Source: Prevotella sp. P2-180
GTDB lineage: Bacteria; Bacteroidota; Bacteroidia; Bacteroidales; Bacteroidaceae
Length of the DNA: 64,000 bases
Reading direction: 5' to 3'
Assembly (NCBI RefSeq): GCF_002251435.1
Contig: NZ_NPJI01000013.1
Span: 239,514-303,513 of the forward strand
Numbering within the stretch: the stretch's first letter is position 1; each line of letters begins with the position of its first letter. A program made the position numbers and the translations under genes. Positions 18,528-27,521 of the stretch are shown here, one piece after another. The notes below the pieces were generated by a model. The model ran no database searches and was not told the DNA's origin. It was given only the letters and a program-made list of their open reading frames with translations.

Positions 18528-18559
18528 CAAAGGTAGTGAAAAATATTAATTTGACCAAA
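18528..18559 (-). promoter_or_regulatory. Promoter for the 198-residue gene (and possibly the defence operon)
   Basis: On the minus strand: TTTG (18556-18559), 20 bp, TACCTTTG (18528-18535). This matches the Bacteroidetes sigma-ABfr consensus exactly. It is the last convincing promoter before the Argonaute-BREX genes. Confidence 0.7.
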
Positions 18560-18659
18560 TATTTTAGTAAAAAATTAACTTAATTCCTAAATAGTTGAAC
18601 ACATTCCAAATATAATTACTTTCTTTACTTTCCCGCCTTAATTGAAATCTACAGGCTAA

Positions 18660-18688
18660 GGATAGGCGGGTGAGACACCCGCCTATCC
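18660..18688 (-). terminator. Terminator hairpin after alpha-glucuronidase
   Basis: Perfect 13-bp inverted repeat GGATAGGCGGGTG/CACCCGCCTATCC with a 3-base loop, 27 bp after the GH67 stop codon. A T-rich tract follows only on the plus-strand side, so the orientation is not certain; it insulates the xylan genes from the defence operon. Confidence 0.65.
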
Positions 18689-18714
18689 TGTAAAGTTTTG
18701 ATTTTTTAAGACAA

Positions 18715-20631
18715 TCATTCGGCGAACTGACGGAAGTATCCAAGGCAGGTGTCGCGCCATAGACGGGCGTTCTCTTCCTGAAGCTTCAGTCGCTGGTCTA
18801 CCTCTTCAAAGCGTTGGCTGTCTACAAAGGGCTTCATCTGATGCCATGTGGCGATGTGGCTTTCCACTGCCGACACGCCACGGTTGTAGAGATAAGTCAT
18901 CTCAGCCCATAGCGTGCGGCCGCTCTTCATGCGATAGTTCCAAGGCAGGTGATGGAACCAGAGAAGGTATTCCTCAGGGCAGGTGGCAGGATTATCGTAC
19001 TGGCTGCGGAACGGTTCACGGTATTGGCTTACTGCGTCAGTGCCACGGCTGGAACGGTCGAAACCGATGCCTTGGCGGTCTGCCTTGTGGTAGTAAACGG
19101 GTTTCCACTCGTCAGGGAAGTGTGGCTGGTTGCCGTCGGGTTCAGGACCATAGTGATGGTCGCCTTTGAAGATGTGATGAAGGCCAAGGGGCATCATATA
19201 GTCCACGCATGCCTCACGGCTTTCTGTCATCACTGTTGTCATAGGCTCCACAAAGTCTTTCTCGTGTGAAAAAGTCTGACAAAGCCATTCCTTGGCTATT
19301 TCCTCCGACGACAGTAGCGGGTTCCATGCCAGTCGGCCGAAGGCATACCAGTTAGCCTGTGAGAAGTGATGGCCGCACCAGTTTGCGTCGTCGCCAATGT
19401 TTGCCACTCCTGCAATGCCCACAAGAGACTCAGGCTTTACAAACTGGAAAAACTCCTTCCACATTGGTGCAAGGTATACAAGATGTATGCTTTGTCCGAG
19501 GTACTCCTGTGTGATTTGCAGTTCAGCCATCAGCGGTGTCTTCTTCATTACGTCGAAAACAGGAGCGTAAGGCTCTCGGGGCTGGAAGTCGAGCGGTCCG
19601 TTCTTGCTTTGTAGAATGACGTTAGGACGGAATTTTCCGTCAACGGGCAGGAATTCCGTAACAGCCTGTTTTACACGGTCTTCACCCTTATGCTTGTTTC
19701 CGTAAACGAAACATCTCCACATGATAATGCCGCCGTATGGCTTCACTGCGTCAGCCAGCATATTGGCTCCGTCTGCATGAGTGCGGTCGTAGTCGCCCGG
19801 TCCCGGTTGTCCCTCGCTGTTAGCCTTCACGAGAAAACCACCGAAGTCAGGTATGATAGAGTAAATTTCCTTAGCTTTTGCTTTCCACCATTTTGCCACT
19901 TTAGGTTCGAGTGGGTCGGCAGTCTTCAGTCCTCCTATGACCATAGGCGAGGCGAAGTTGACCGAGAGGTAGGTTTTTATGCCATATTCTCTCAGTATGT
20001 CTGCAATCACCTTCACCTTGTTGATATATTCCCTTGAAAGCATTTTCGGCGAGGCGTTTACATTGTTTAGCACAGATCCGTTGATGCCTATCGATGCGTT
20101 AGCCCTTGCGTATGCCTCGATCTTTGTTCTGAGCGACTCAGAGCATTTCATCTTTTTAGCCGAAGCGCCTTCAATCTCGTCCCAAAGCCAGATGCTCTTT
20201 CCTGCATATCCACGCTCTATGGTGAGGTCGAGGTTGTCCCAGTGGTTAAGAATTCTCAGTCCGAATGCAGGTATGCAGTCGCCTGTCTTCAAGTCAGTTC
20301 CGCTTTCCTGTCTTCGTATCAGTTCATGAGCTCCGTAATACAGTCCCACGGGCTTTGCCGCCTTTATGGTGCCCTTGTCAATTGTGAATCCGTCTTTCAG
20401 GTGAGTGAGGCTGTTGTCTACAATGAGTTTCACTTCGTCTCCCTTCCAGTATCTGTTGATTTCGTCAGCGGCTTTTTCCACGACAGAGTTTTTGTACTTA
20501 GGGTCGAATGAGGCTTTGAAAGCCTTTGTCTTGTTGTAAGCGGCCCTTAGCCATAGTGCCGAGCCGTCTTCCGCATAGGCATAGCCAGCAAAGAGTGTGA
20601 GGCATAGAGCCATAATCAATGTTTTCTTCAT
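18715..20631 (-). CDS. aguA: Alpha-glucuronidase, GH67
   Basis: 638 residues with a clear signal peptide (MKKTLIMALCLTLFAGYAYA), so exported, probably to the periplasm. It matches GH67, which removes 4-O-methyl-glucuronic acid from the non-reducing end of xylo-oligosaccharides released from glucuronoxylan. The conserved block GGFLVKANSEGQPGPGDY at about residues 262-279 contains the likely acid Glu; the segments around PLDFQPREPYAP (about 348) and ELQITQEYLGQ (about 373) carry the Asp/Glu expected as base. It starts 22 bp after the hybrid regulator gene on the same strand, so the two are probably co-transcribed. In Prevotella bryantii the xylan cluster likewise contains an alpha-glucuronidase gene (xynF). 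Confidence 0.93.
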   Translation of the reverse strand: MKKTLIMALCLTLFAGYAYAEDGSALWLRAAYNKTKAFKASFDPKYKNSVVEKAADEINRYWKGDEVKLIVDNSLTHLKDGFTIDKGTIKAAKPVGLYYGAHELIRRQESGTDLKTGDCIPAFGLRILNHWDNLDLTIERGYAGKSIWLWDEIEGASAKKMKCSESLRTKIEAYARANASIGINGSVLNNVNASPKMLSREYINKVKVIADILREYGIKTYLSVNFASPMVIGGLKTADPLEPKVAKWWKAKAKEIYSIIPDFGGFLVKANSEGQPGPGDYDRTHADGANMLADAVKPYGGIIMWRCFVYGNKHKGEDRVKQAVTEFLPVDGKFRPNVILQSKNGPLDFQPREPYAPVFDVMKKTPLMAELQITQEYLGQSIHLVYLAPMWKEFFQFVKPESLVGIAGVANIGDDANWCGHHFSQANWYAFGRLAWNPLLSSEEIAKEWLCQTFSHEKDFVEPMTTVMTESREACVDYMMPLGLHHIFKGDHHYGPEPDGNQPHFPDEWKPVYYHKADRQGIGFDRSSRGTDAVSQYREPFRSQYDNPATCPEEYLLWFHHLPWNYRMKSGRTLWAEMTYLYNRGVSAVESHIATWHQMKPFVDSQRFEEVDQRLKLQEENARLWRDTCLGYFRQFAE

Positions 20632-20653
20632 GTTTGTAATTTTTTATAATAAT

Positions 20654-23600
20654 TCATTCAATTTGTTTTTCTGATCCCGCATATTCACTTGGAGTCATTC
20701 CGTAGTGTTTCTTGAACACGGTGGAGAAGTGTGTCTGGTTGTTGAATCCCACAGAATAAGCAATTTGCGTGATGTTTATTTTTCCTTCCTTGATGAGCTT
20801 TGCCGCCTGTTCGAGCCTGATGTTTCGTATGAACTCGCTTGTAGAGATACCGGTCATCTCTTTCATTTTGCGATGAAGCTGTGCACGGCTCACTCCCACG
20901 TCCTCGCTCATTTTTTCCACATTGTAGTCAGGGTCGGAGATATGTTCATTCATAGACTTCATTATACGTTTCATGAGCATCTCGTCGTTGCCTTCCACTT
21001 TTGGCGTTGTCACGTTGTCAGCCTGTTCCTGCACGTTTGTATACTTTCCCTTTATACGCCTGTAGCTGTTTACGAGATTGTCTATTACTATCTGCAGCTC
21101 TTCGAGGCTGAACGGTTTGGCGAGGAAAGCGTCGGCACCCCGTTTCAGTCCTTCGAGCCTGTCAGCCACTTCCGCCTTCGATGTGAGCAGTATTACAGGC
21201 GTGTCGCTTATGTTCGGGTTGGTCTTTATGGCGCGCAACATTGATATACCGTCCATTTCCGGCATCATAACATCGGAAATGATGATGTCGTAGTGCGACG
21301 GGTTGCTGAGTAGTGCCTTTAGTGCCTCCTTGCCGTTCTGGAATAGCGAGAAGCGGTAGATGGCCGAGAGTTCGTTCTTTATGTAATGAGCTATCTCCTC
21401 GTCGTCGTCGACTACCATGACCCTAATGTTGTGTGAAGGCTGCCTGTGCTGAGGAGTCTTCAGGTCGGCAGCGTCCTCGGCTGTTTCTATTTCCTCTGGC
21501 TTGAGGTGGGCATTGCCGAGCGGAAGGGATACAGTGAATACCGCACCCTGTCTTCCGTCAGTCCTGTTGGCAGCGGTGATGGTGCCGCCGTGAAGGTTTA
21601 CCAAGGCCCGGCAGAGGTTTAGCCCGATGCCCGTTCCGACAGTGCTTACGTTTCTTGCGTTCTTGCTTTGGTAGAATCTCTCGAACAGCCGTTCTGTCTT
21701 TTCTTCCTTCAGGCCTATGCCAGTGTCAGTCACGGAAATGATACAGCAGCAGTCGTTCTTTTCCACGTTTATTGTTATCTCTCCTTCATCGGGCGTGTAT
21801 TTGAATGCGTTTGACAGTAGGTTGGCAATCACCTTGTCGAAATGTATTCTGTCTATCCACACCATAATACCTTTCTGCGAGGATGTGAGCGAAAGGTTAA
21901 TGTTTCTGCGTTCAGCACGAAATTTGAACGATTTCATCGACCTGTTGATAAAGTCGGCAATGTCTGTCTCGCTGCAGTGCAGATGCATTTGGTTTTTGTC
22001 TATCTTGCGTTCGTCAAGTATTTGGTTTACTAGGAGCAACAGCCTTTGTGCGTTGTGGCTGATGGTGTCTATATAGTCGTGACCCTCGCCGTTGCCCACA
22101 ATTTTTTTCAGTTGTGTAAGCGGTTCGATTATTAGCGTTAGTGGCGAGCGTATGTCGTGTGTGGCGTTGATGAGGAACTGCATCTTAGCCTCTTCAAGTT
22201 CTTCGCGCTTGTGTCGACGGTACACCATGAAAGCAGTGGCGAGTATGGCTATGGCTATTAATATATATATAAGGTATGCAGTGTTGGTGGCATACCATGG
22301 ATTCTCCACCACGAGAGTGATTGTTTTGTTTTTGCCCGAGACAACCCCGTTGCACACAGCCCTCACTTCGAGTTGATATTTTCCAGGTATCATTCTGTTG
22401 AACACAATCGAGTTGCTTCCTTCCTCCACCTTTGTCCAAGAGTGGTTGTGGTTGAGGCGGTATTCGAATGTAATGTTTTCTGTGTTTCTGTAGTCGAGCA
22501 GTGAGAATTGCATTGTGAAGAGTTTTTCTTCATAGGGGATGGTGAAACGGTCCTGGAGGCAGTCGCATGACTTTCCGTTGATAAAGAATCCTGTCAGAAA
22601 GACTTCCCCCAGCTTGATGTTGCTGTGGTTCAGTTCAGCAGGGCTGAACACGGTCAGTCCTTCATTGGCTCCGAACACGATGTTTCCTTCCTGTGTCGTC
22701 AATGCCATGCCAGCCCTGTATTCCCTTGCTTTCAGTCCGAAGCCATGAATAAAGCTGTACATATCGTTTTTTTTCGCATCATAGAGCCAGATGCCGTTAG
22801 ATGTTCCAAGCCAAATCTTGTCGTTGTTTTCAGCCACAATGCTTTTTATTGTTCTTCCCTCTAGTTCTGCCGACGGTTCAACGAGTTCGATGTTGCCAGT
22901 GTGTTTTGAGTATTTGTACAGGCCTGCATTAGTGCCGATGTAGATGTTACCCTTCGGGTCTTCCGCTAATGAGTTGCAGTATATGTTTGGCAGCAGGCAT
23001 CCGTCCTTAAACCTTTTGAATTCCTGTTTCTTGGTGTCGTAACAGGATACGCCCTTTGCCGTGCCTATCCACAGTGTTCCGCTGCTGTCGAGTTTCATGC
23101 CCATTATCCAGTCGTTCCAAAGGAATCTGTCGCTGTTGGTCTGTTCGTTCATGGAGTATGTGCGCGACTTGCCAGTTGCCATGTCATACACCCAAAGACC
23201 TTTACCGAAAATGGACACGTAGAGGTTGCCCTGCATGTCGTCCGCCATGCAGTTGATGCCCCATCCGTGGAGGTTGGCAAGTTTTGTTGACAATCCTGTT
23301 GCAGGGTTATAGCTGTAGATAGAGTTTTCGGTGCAAAGCCAGTAGCGTCCTTGTCTGTCGCAATACACGAGGCTTGTCCCCATGGGCGAATTAGGGTGTT
23401 TCAGGAGTTCCCCTTGTTTGTTGAACACGTAAAGTCCGTTGTTTTGTATTGTACACCAGATGTTTCCGTCACTTCCCATTGTGAGCGACGACATTGCGCT
23501 TCCCGACTTGATGTCCTGTGTGGCAAGGCTCCAGAATGAGAATGGCGCCTTTTTGTTGCTTATCTTGTATAGTCCCTTGTTGTAGCATGTGGTCCAGATG

Positions 23601-24532
23601 TTCTCGTATTTGTCCACAACCAAGGCGTTTGCGTTTGCTGTTGACAAGATATTGTCGTTGAATGCCTTTGTGAGCAGTTTTGTTCCCCTTGCAATCTTCA
23701 TCACCCCGTTGCCGGCGGTGCATATATACAGGTTTCCGTAGTTGTCAAACCTTGCGTTTCTTATCGACACGTTGTCGTTGAGTGCCGAGAGGTCATATCC
23801 CGGGTTTTCCATCTTTCCTGTTCTTATGTCGAAGCTCATGATGCCGTGTAGGCCTACGATAAGTGTAGTGTATTTGTCTTTTCTAAGGAAGCACACGGTG
23901 CCTCCGAAAGGCATGTGGAATTTTTGCTTCTTTATTGTTTTGTAGTCTTTGTCTAACAAGTATCGTGTTATTCCCTCCTTATGGCTTCCTCTCCATATCC
24001 ATCCCTGTTGGTCGACGTGTATTCTGCTGAAATAGTCTTCTTCCGTCATTTTCGGCATACCGGTGACCGAAACCACCTTGTCGCTTCCGTTTCTTATGCA
24101 GAACAGTCCATAGCCGGCTGTACCTATGAGTAGTCCGCCCTCGTTTTCGGCAATGGCCGTTACCCTTGGTGTTAGAGAGCCAGGAAATTGGTGTCTTGTG
24201 AATTTCGAGTTGTGATAGTCAAATTTTGACAGTCCACTGCCGGTTCCCACCCACAGTTGTCCTTTACGGTCCACGTGTATGGTTGTGATAGTGTTGTCGG
24301 AAATGGTGGTGGAGTCATTGCTCTTGCTATAGAAATGTTCAAAGTGGTAGCCGTCGAACTTGTTCAGTCCGTCTTCAGTACCGACCCAGATGAAGCCGAG
24401 CTTGTCTTGTATCACGCAGTTGACCGAGCTGCTTGTAAGTTCGTCGGAAGTGAACAGTCTTCCGTCGTCGGCTTTGGTATTGTTGCATGTAGCCATGCAA
24501 AACATGAATATAATTATAAGGTGAAGTCGCAT
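20654..24532 (-). CDS. xynR: Hybrid two-component system sensor-regulator (HTCS), xylan type
   Basis: 1292 residues in a single chain. Order: signal peptide (to about residue 21); reg_prop beta-propeller repeats (about 25-640, e.g. KLGFIWVGTEDGLNKFDGY, GNIYIGTNAGLYKY); Y_Y_Y domain (about 660-745); one membrane helix (about 750-770, AYLIYILIAIAILATAFMVY); HisKA with the phosphoacceptor in ATHDIRSPLTL (about residue 791); HATPase with DTGIGL; receiver domain with VVDDDEE (about 1040) and phospho-Asp in ISDVMMPEMDG (about 1083); AraC-type HTH (about 1185-1285). The propeller senses an oligosaccharide in the periplasm and the HTH activates nearby genes. Adjacency to GH67, a GPH transporter and GH43 suggests xylo-oligosaccharides as ligand, as for XynR of Prevotella. 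Confidence 0.93.
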   Translation of the reverse strand: MRLHLIIIFMFCMATCNNTKADDGRLFTSDELTSSSVNCVIQDKLGFIWVGTEDGLNKFDGYHFEHFYSKSNDSTTISDNTITTIHVDRKGQLWVGTGSGLSKFDYHNSKFTRHQFPGSLTPRVTAIAENEGGLLIGTAGYGLFCIRNGSDKVVSVTGMPKMTEEDYFSRIHVDQQGWIWRGSHKEGITRYLLDKDYKTIKKQKFHMPFGGTVCFLRKDKYTTLIVGLHGIMSFDIRTGKMENPGYDLSALNDNVSIRNARFDNYGNLYICTAGNGVMKIARGTKLLTKAFNDNILSTANANALVVDKYENIWTTCYNKGLYKISNKKAPFSFWSLATQDIKSGSAMSSLTMGSDGNIWCTIQNNGLYVFNKQGELLKHPNSPMGTSLVYCDRQGRYWLCTENSIYSYNPATGLSTKLANLHGWGINCMADDMQGNLYVSIFGKGLWVYDMATGKSRTYSMNEQTNSDRFLWNDWIMGMKLDSSGTLWIGTAKGVSCYDTKKQEFKRFKDGCLLPNIYCNSLAEDPKGNIYIGTNAGLYKYSKHTGNIELVEPSAELEGRTIKSIVAENNDKIWLGTSNGIWLYDAKKNDMYSFIHGFGLKAREYRAGMALTTQEGNIVFGANEGLTVFSPAELNHSNIKLGEVFLTGFFINGKSCDCLQDRFTIPYEEKLFTMQFSLLDYRNTENITFEYRLNHNHSWTKVEEGSNSIVFNRMIPGKYQLEVRAVCNGVVSGKNKTITLVVENPWYATNTAYLIYILIAIAILATAFMVYRRHKREELEEAKMQFLINATHDIRSPLTLIIEPLTQLKKIVGNGEGHDYIDTISHNAQRLLLLVNQILDERKIDKNQMHLHCSETDIADFINRSMKSFKFRAERRNINLSLTSSQKGIMVWIDRIHFDKVIANLLSNAFKYTPDEGEITINVEKNDCCCIISVTDTGIGLKEEKTERLFERFYQSKNARNVSTVGTGIGLNLCRALVNLHGGTITAANRTDGRQGAVFTVSLPLGNAHLKPEEIETAEDAADLKTPQHRQPSHNIRVMVVDDDEEIAHYIKNELSAIYRFSLFQNGKEALKALLSNPSHYDIIISDVMMPEMDGISMLRAIKTNPNISDTPVILLTSKAEVADRLEGLKRGADAFLAKPFSLEELQIVIDNLVNSYRRIKGKYTNVQEQADNVTTPKVEGNDEMLMKRIMKSMNEHISDPDYNVEKMSEDVGVSRAQLHRKMKEMTGISTSEFIRNIRLEQAAKLIKEGKINITQIAYSVGFNNQTHFSTVFKKHYGMTPSEYAGSEKQIE

Positions 24533-25021
24533 ATCTAGATGTCTTGTTCTTCAGTTAGGTTGTATTGTTTTGCAAAGATACATCAAAGTTTGCGAAATTC
24601 CAAGAAAAAAGTGTTGTTTTTTTGTTTTGCCTATATTTTGTGTATCATCAGAACCTTGTTTTTGTTACATATCGTGTTAAAAAACATATTTTTTGAGTAA
24701 TATGAAACAAATGGAAATATAACGGTAACATTTTTTGATAAAAGTATCGGAAAATAGTATTACCTTTGCATCGGAATTCAATCCAAACGACATTGAGATT
24801 GCCTATTGGTACTCAATCTAAGATACAATGTTTCATAGCAACACGTTTTTTAAGTTAAGGTTAGTTTGTTTCGGTTTGCCCCCCGTCGCTACTTCGGGAG
24901 AAGTTGCGCCGGGGGTAACTGAAAAATAACAGCCCCATCAAAATTTCGTGTTCCATAACTAAGTCCATTGTTCTGAATATAAATAAAGCGAAATATAAAC
25001 TTGAAACAAAATAACTAAAAT
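24533..25021. promoter_or_regulatory. Divergent regulatory region between the HTCS gene and the transporter gene
   Basis: 489 bp without a gene. Minus promoter for the HTCS gene: CTTG-N20-TATCTTTG (24573-24604). Plus promoter for the transporter: TACCTTTG at 24761-24768 with a TTG about 23 bp upstream. The predicted transporter leader is about 250 nt. It has an imperfect inverted repeat ATTGAG/CTCAAT near 24795-24820, a T-rich AAGGTTAGTTTG stretch and a strong GC-rich hairpin (24879-24915). The HTCS target site is presumably upstream of 24761 but cannot be assigned. Confidence 0.6.
24879..24915 (+). promoter_or_regulatory. GC-rich hairpin in the transporter 5' leader
   Basis: An interrupted stem closes with CCCCC/GGGGG, continues through CGC/GCG and ends in ACTTC-GGGA-GAAGT, a GNRA-like tetraloop. 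It lies about 105 nt before the start codon in AT-rich surroundings. A T-run does not follow, so it is not a classic terminator; it could be an mRNA stabiliser or an attenuator. Confidence 0.55.
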
Positions 25022-26425
25022 ATGAAGATGACTGAAAACAACTTAGGAGAATCCAAGGGATTCTACAAATTGTCGTGGCTACAACGCATTGGCTTCGGCT
25101 CGGGCGATTTGGCCCAAAACCTTATTTTCCAGACAACATGTATGTACTTGTTGTTCTTTTACACCGACATTTATGGACTTGACGCTGTTGATGTGTCTGT
25201 GATGTTTACCGTGGGTAATGTGGCAAATGTCATTTGGGACCCTATGGTGGGAGCCTTGATTGACAAAAACAACCCACGTCTTGGTAAATATCGTGCCTAC
25301 CTTGTGTTTGTAGGCATACCATTGTCCGGATTTGCCATTCTCTGCTTTTGGAACGGCTTTGCTCCCTCGCTTTTATATGCCTATGTGACATATATAGCCA
25401 TGACACTCCTATATACCTTTATTAATGTGCCCTACGGAGCGTTGAACTCTTCGCTTACACGCGACACTGACGAGATAACCATCCTCACCTCTGTTCGTAT
25501 GTTCATGGCAAACTGCGGCGGTCTTGCCGTAGGTTCAGGATTGCCTTTGCTTATAGCATATTTCACCAACGATAAGGCAGAAGGCCTTCCCAAAGACCCG
25601 GGAGCATGGTTCATTACGATGACCATCTACGCCCTCGTAGGTCTTGTGCTGCTTTTGTTCTGTTTCTCCCAGTGTAAGGAGAAAGTGGTGATGAGTGCGG
25701 AGGAAAGCGCTAACGTGAAGGTGAGCGACCTTTGGATGGAGTTTTTCCACAATCGTCCGTTGCGTGTTATTGCCTTCTTCTTCATTACAGCCTTTGCCAT
25801 GATGTCGATAGGCAATGCCGCAGGTGCATATTTCATCAATAGCAACATGCACGGCACTCCGGAGCAGTTGTCGATATTCATGGGCCTTGGCTCCGCCCCC
25901 TCTTTCATCTTCATGCCTTTGGTGCCAATGATAAAGAAGGCTGTGGGCAAGAAAAACATGTTCTACATCTTCCTGTCCGTGGCCATCATCGGTATGGCAA
26001 TATTATATATTGTGGCAAAGATGGATAACCCCAGCATGACATACGTATATATCGCACAGTTCATCAAGTCTACCGGCGTGATAGTGGCAACAGGCTACAT
26101 GTGGGCACTCGTGCCGGAGGTGATATCCTATGGCGAATATGTCAGCGGCAAGCGTATTGCAGGTATTGTGAACGCCCTGACCGGCATCTTCTTCAAGGCA
26201 GGCATGACCTTGGGCAGTGTAGTAGCCCCAGCCATCCTCGCTTATGTGGCATACGACCCGAAGGTGGTCACACAGTCACCTCTTGCCGAGGAGGGCATAC
26301 TATGGTTGGTGTGCATACTTCCCGCCGCCCTTCTCCTTCTCGCCATCTTCATCATCTCCAAGTATGAACTTACCGACGAGAAAATCGACCAGATTAACAA
26401 GGAAATAGAATCAAGGAATATTTAA
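25022..26425 (+). CDS. GPH-family sugar:cation symporter (xyloside transporter)
   Basis: 467 residues with about 12 membrane helices. It has the GPH (glycoside-pentoside-hexuronide) signature region early on: LAQNLIFQTTCMYLLFFYTD at about 31-50 and the loop ...WDPMVGALIDKN... at about 72-83 followed by GKYRAYL. It takes oligosaccharides across the inner membrane in symport with Na+ or H+. It is followed 19 bp later by a cytoplasmic GH43 enzyme, so the pair imports and hydrolyses short xylo-oligosaccharides. P. bryantii has an equivalent symporter (XynD) beside its GH43 xylosidase. Two start codons are possible (MKMTENN); the first is used. Confidence 0.9.
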   Translation: MKMTENNLGESKGFYKLSWLQRIGFGSGDLAQNLIFQTTCMYLLFFYTDIYGLDAVDVSVMFTVGNVANVIWDPMVGALIDKNNPRLGKYRAYLVFVGIPLSGFAILCFWNGFAPSLLYAYVTYIAMTLLYTFINVPYGALNSSLTRDTDEITILTSVRMFMANCGGLAVGSGLPLLIAYFTNDKAEGLPKDPGAWFITMTIYALVGLVLLLFCFSQCKEKVVMSAEESANVKVSDLWMEFFHNRPLRVIAFFFITAFAMMSIGNAAGAYFINSNMHGTPEQLSIFMGLGSAPSFIFMPLVPMIKKAVGKKNMFYIFLSVAIIGMAILYIVAKMDNPSMTYVYIAQFIKSTGVIVATGYMWALVPEVISYGEYVSGKRIAGIVNALTGIFFKAGMTLGSVVAPAILAYVAYDPKVVTQSPLAEEGILWLVCILPAALLLLAIFIISKYELTDEKIDQINKEIESRNI

Positions 26426-26444
26426 TCCTCATTTACACAAAACT

Positions 26445-27482
26445 ATGAAAAAAGAAAAACGTTATCTCTTTCCTGCCGATTATATGGCGGATCCGTCAGT
26501 TCACGTCTTCGACGGAAAAATTTATATCTATCCAAGCCACGACTGGGAGGCGTCGAATGTAGAAAACGACAATGGCGACCAGTATATTATGAAGGACTAT
26601 CATGTACTTTCGATAAATGGCGACCCAATGACTGGAACCGTGACCGATCATGGTTGTGTGCTTCGTCAGGAGGATATTCCATGGGCAGGACGACAGCTTT
26701 GGGACTGCGATGTGCAAGAGTACATCCAGGAGGTGCCGACAAATGCTGAAGAGCAGGCTGCTGGCATGGGCTATAGCAAGAAGGTGAAGAAATACGTGAT
26801 GTACTTCCCGCTGAAGGACCGCAACGACGTGTTCCATTGGGGAACAGCCATAGCAGACAATCCTGCCGGCCCGTTCATTCCACAACCAGCTCCTGTGCCT
26901 GGCAGTTATAGCATAGACATGTGTGCCTTCCGCGACGATGCCGACGGAGAGGTGTATGTGTACTTCGGTGGACTCTGGGGCGGACAGCTCCAGCGCTATA
27001 AGGACAATATCCACCTTGAGACTCCACACCTGCCTGAAGGCAAGGAAGACGCTCTGCCAAGCCGTTGTGTCAGGCTGACAAAAGATGGTCTTGGCTATGC
27101 TGAGGCTCCACGCCCCATCCTCGTGGTTGACAACGACGGCAATCCTCTGAAGGCCGACGACCCTCATCGCTTCTTCGAGGCGTCGTGGATGCACAAATAC
27201 AACGGGAAGTATTATTTCTCTTATTCCACAGGCGACTCCCACCTGCTTTGCTATGCAGTGGGCGACAATCCTTACGGACCGTTCACCTATCAGGGCGTGA
27301 TACTTACTCCTGTAGTAGGATGGACCACACATCACGCCATTCTCGAATACAATGGCAAGTGGTATCTCTTCCACCATGATTCTGTGCCCTCTGGAGGCAA
27401 GTCGTGGCTCCGTTCGCTGAAGGTATGTGAAATAGAGTATGATGCCGATGGCAAGATAATGACCATCGATGGAATAGACTAA
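26445..27482 (+). CDS. xynB: Glycoside hydrolase family 43, beta-xylosidase type
   Basis: 345 residues, no signal peptide, so cytoplasmic. A five-blade propeller GH43: the base Asp in MADPSVHVFDGKIYIY (about residue 16), the pKa-tuning Asp in YSIDMCAFRDD (about residue 158), and the acid Glu in FFEASWMHKYNGKYYFSYS (about residue 245). GH43 enzymes of this group release xylose (or arabinose) from the non-reducing end by inversion. Its position directly after the symporter supports beta-1,4-xylosidase; arabinofuranosidase is the alternative. It corresponds in context to xynB of the Prevotella xylan cluster. It ends at a bidirectional terminator shared with the GH97 gene. Confidence 0.88.
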   Translation: MKKEKRYLFPADYMADPSVHVFDGKIYIYPSHDWEASNVENDNGDQYIMKDYHVLSINGDPMTGTVTDHGCVLRQEDIPWAGRQLWDCDVQEYIQEVPTNAEEQAAGMGYSKKVKKYVMYFPLKDRNDVFHWGTAIADNPAGPFIPQPAPVPGSYSIDMCAFRDDADGEVYVYFGGLWGGQLQRYKDNIHLETPHLPEGKEDALPSRCVRLTKDGLGYAEAPRPILVVDNDGNPLKADDPHRFFEASWMHKYNGKYYFSYSTGDSHLLCYAVGDNPYGPFTYQGVILTPVVGWTTHHAILEYNGKWYLFHHDSVPSGGKSWLRSLKVCEIEYDADGKIMTIDGID

Positions 27483-27520
27483 AAAAAAGCTGCGCACCGA
27501 CGATGCGCAGCTTTTTTTTT
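27481..27520. terminator. Bidirectional intrinsic terminator between convergent GH43 and GH97 genes
   Basis: Stem AGCTGCGCA/TGCGCAGCT with a 7-base loop (27488-27512), flanked by A8 on the left and T9 on the right, so it works in both directions. The left A-run begins inside the GH43 stop codon. Confidence 0.93.
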
Positions 27521-27521
27521 A

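Noticed and set aside
26496..27497. 333-codon open frame on the minus strand
   Set aside because: Antisense to the GH43 gene, which has all catalytic residues; the frame is a codon-bias shadow and would cross the bidirectional terminator.
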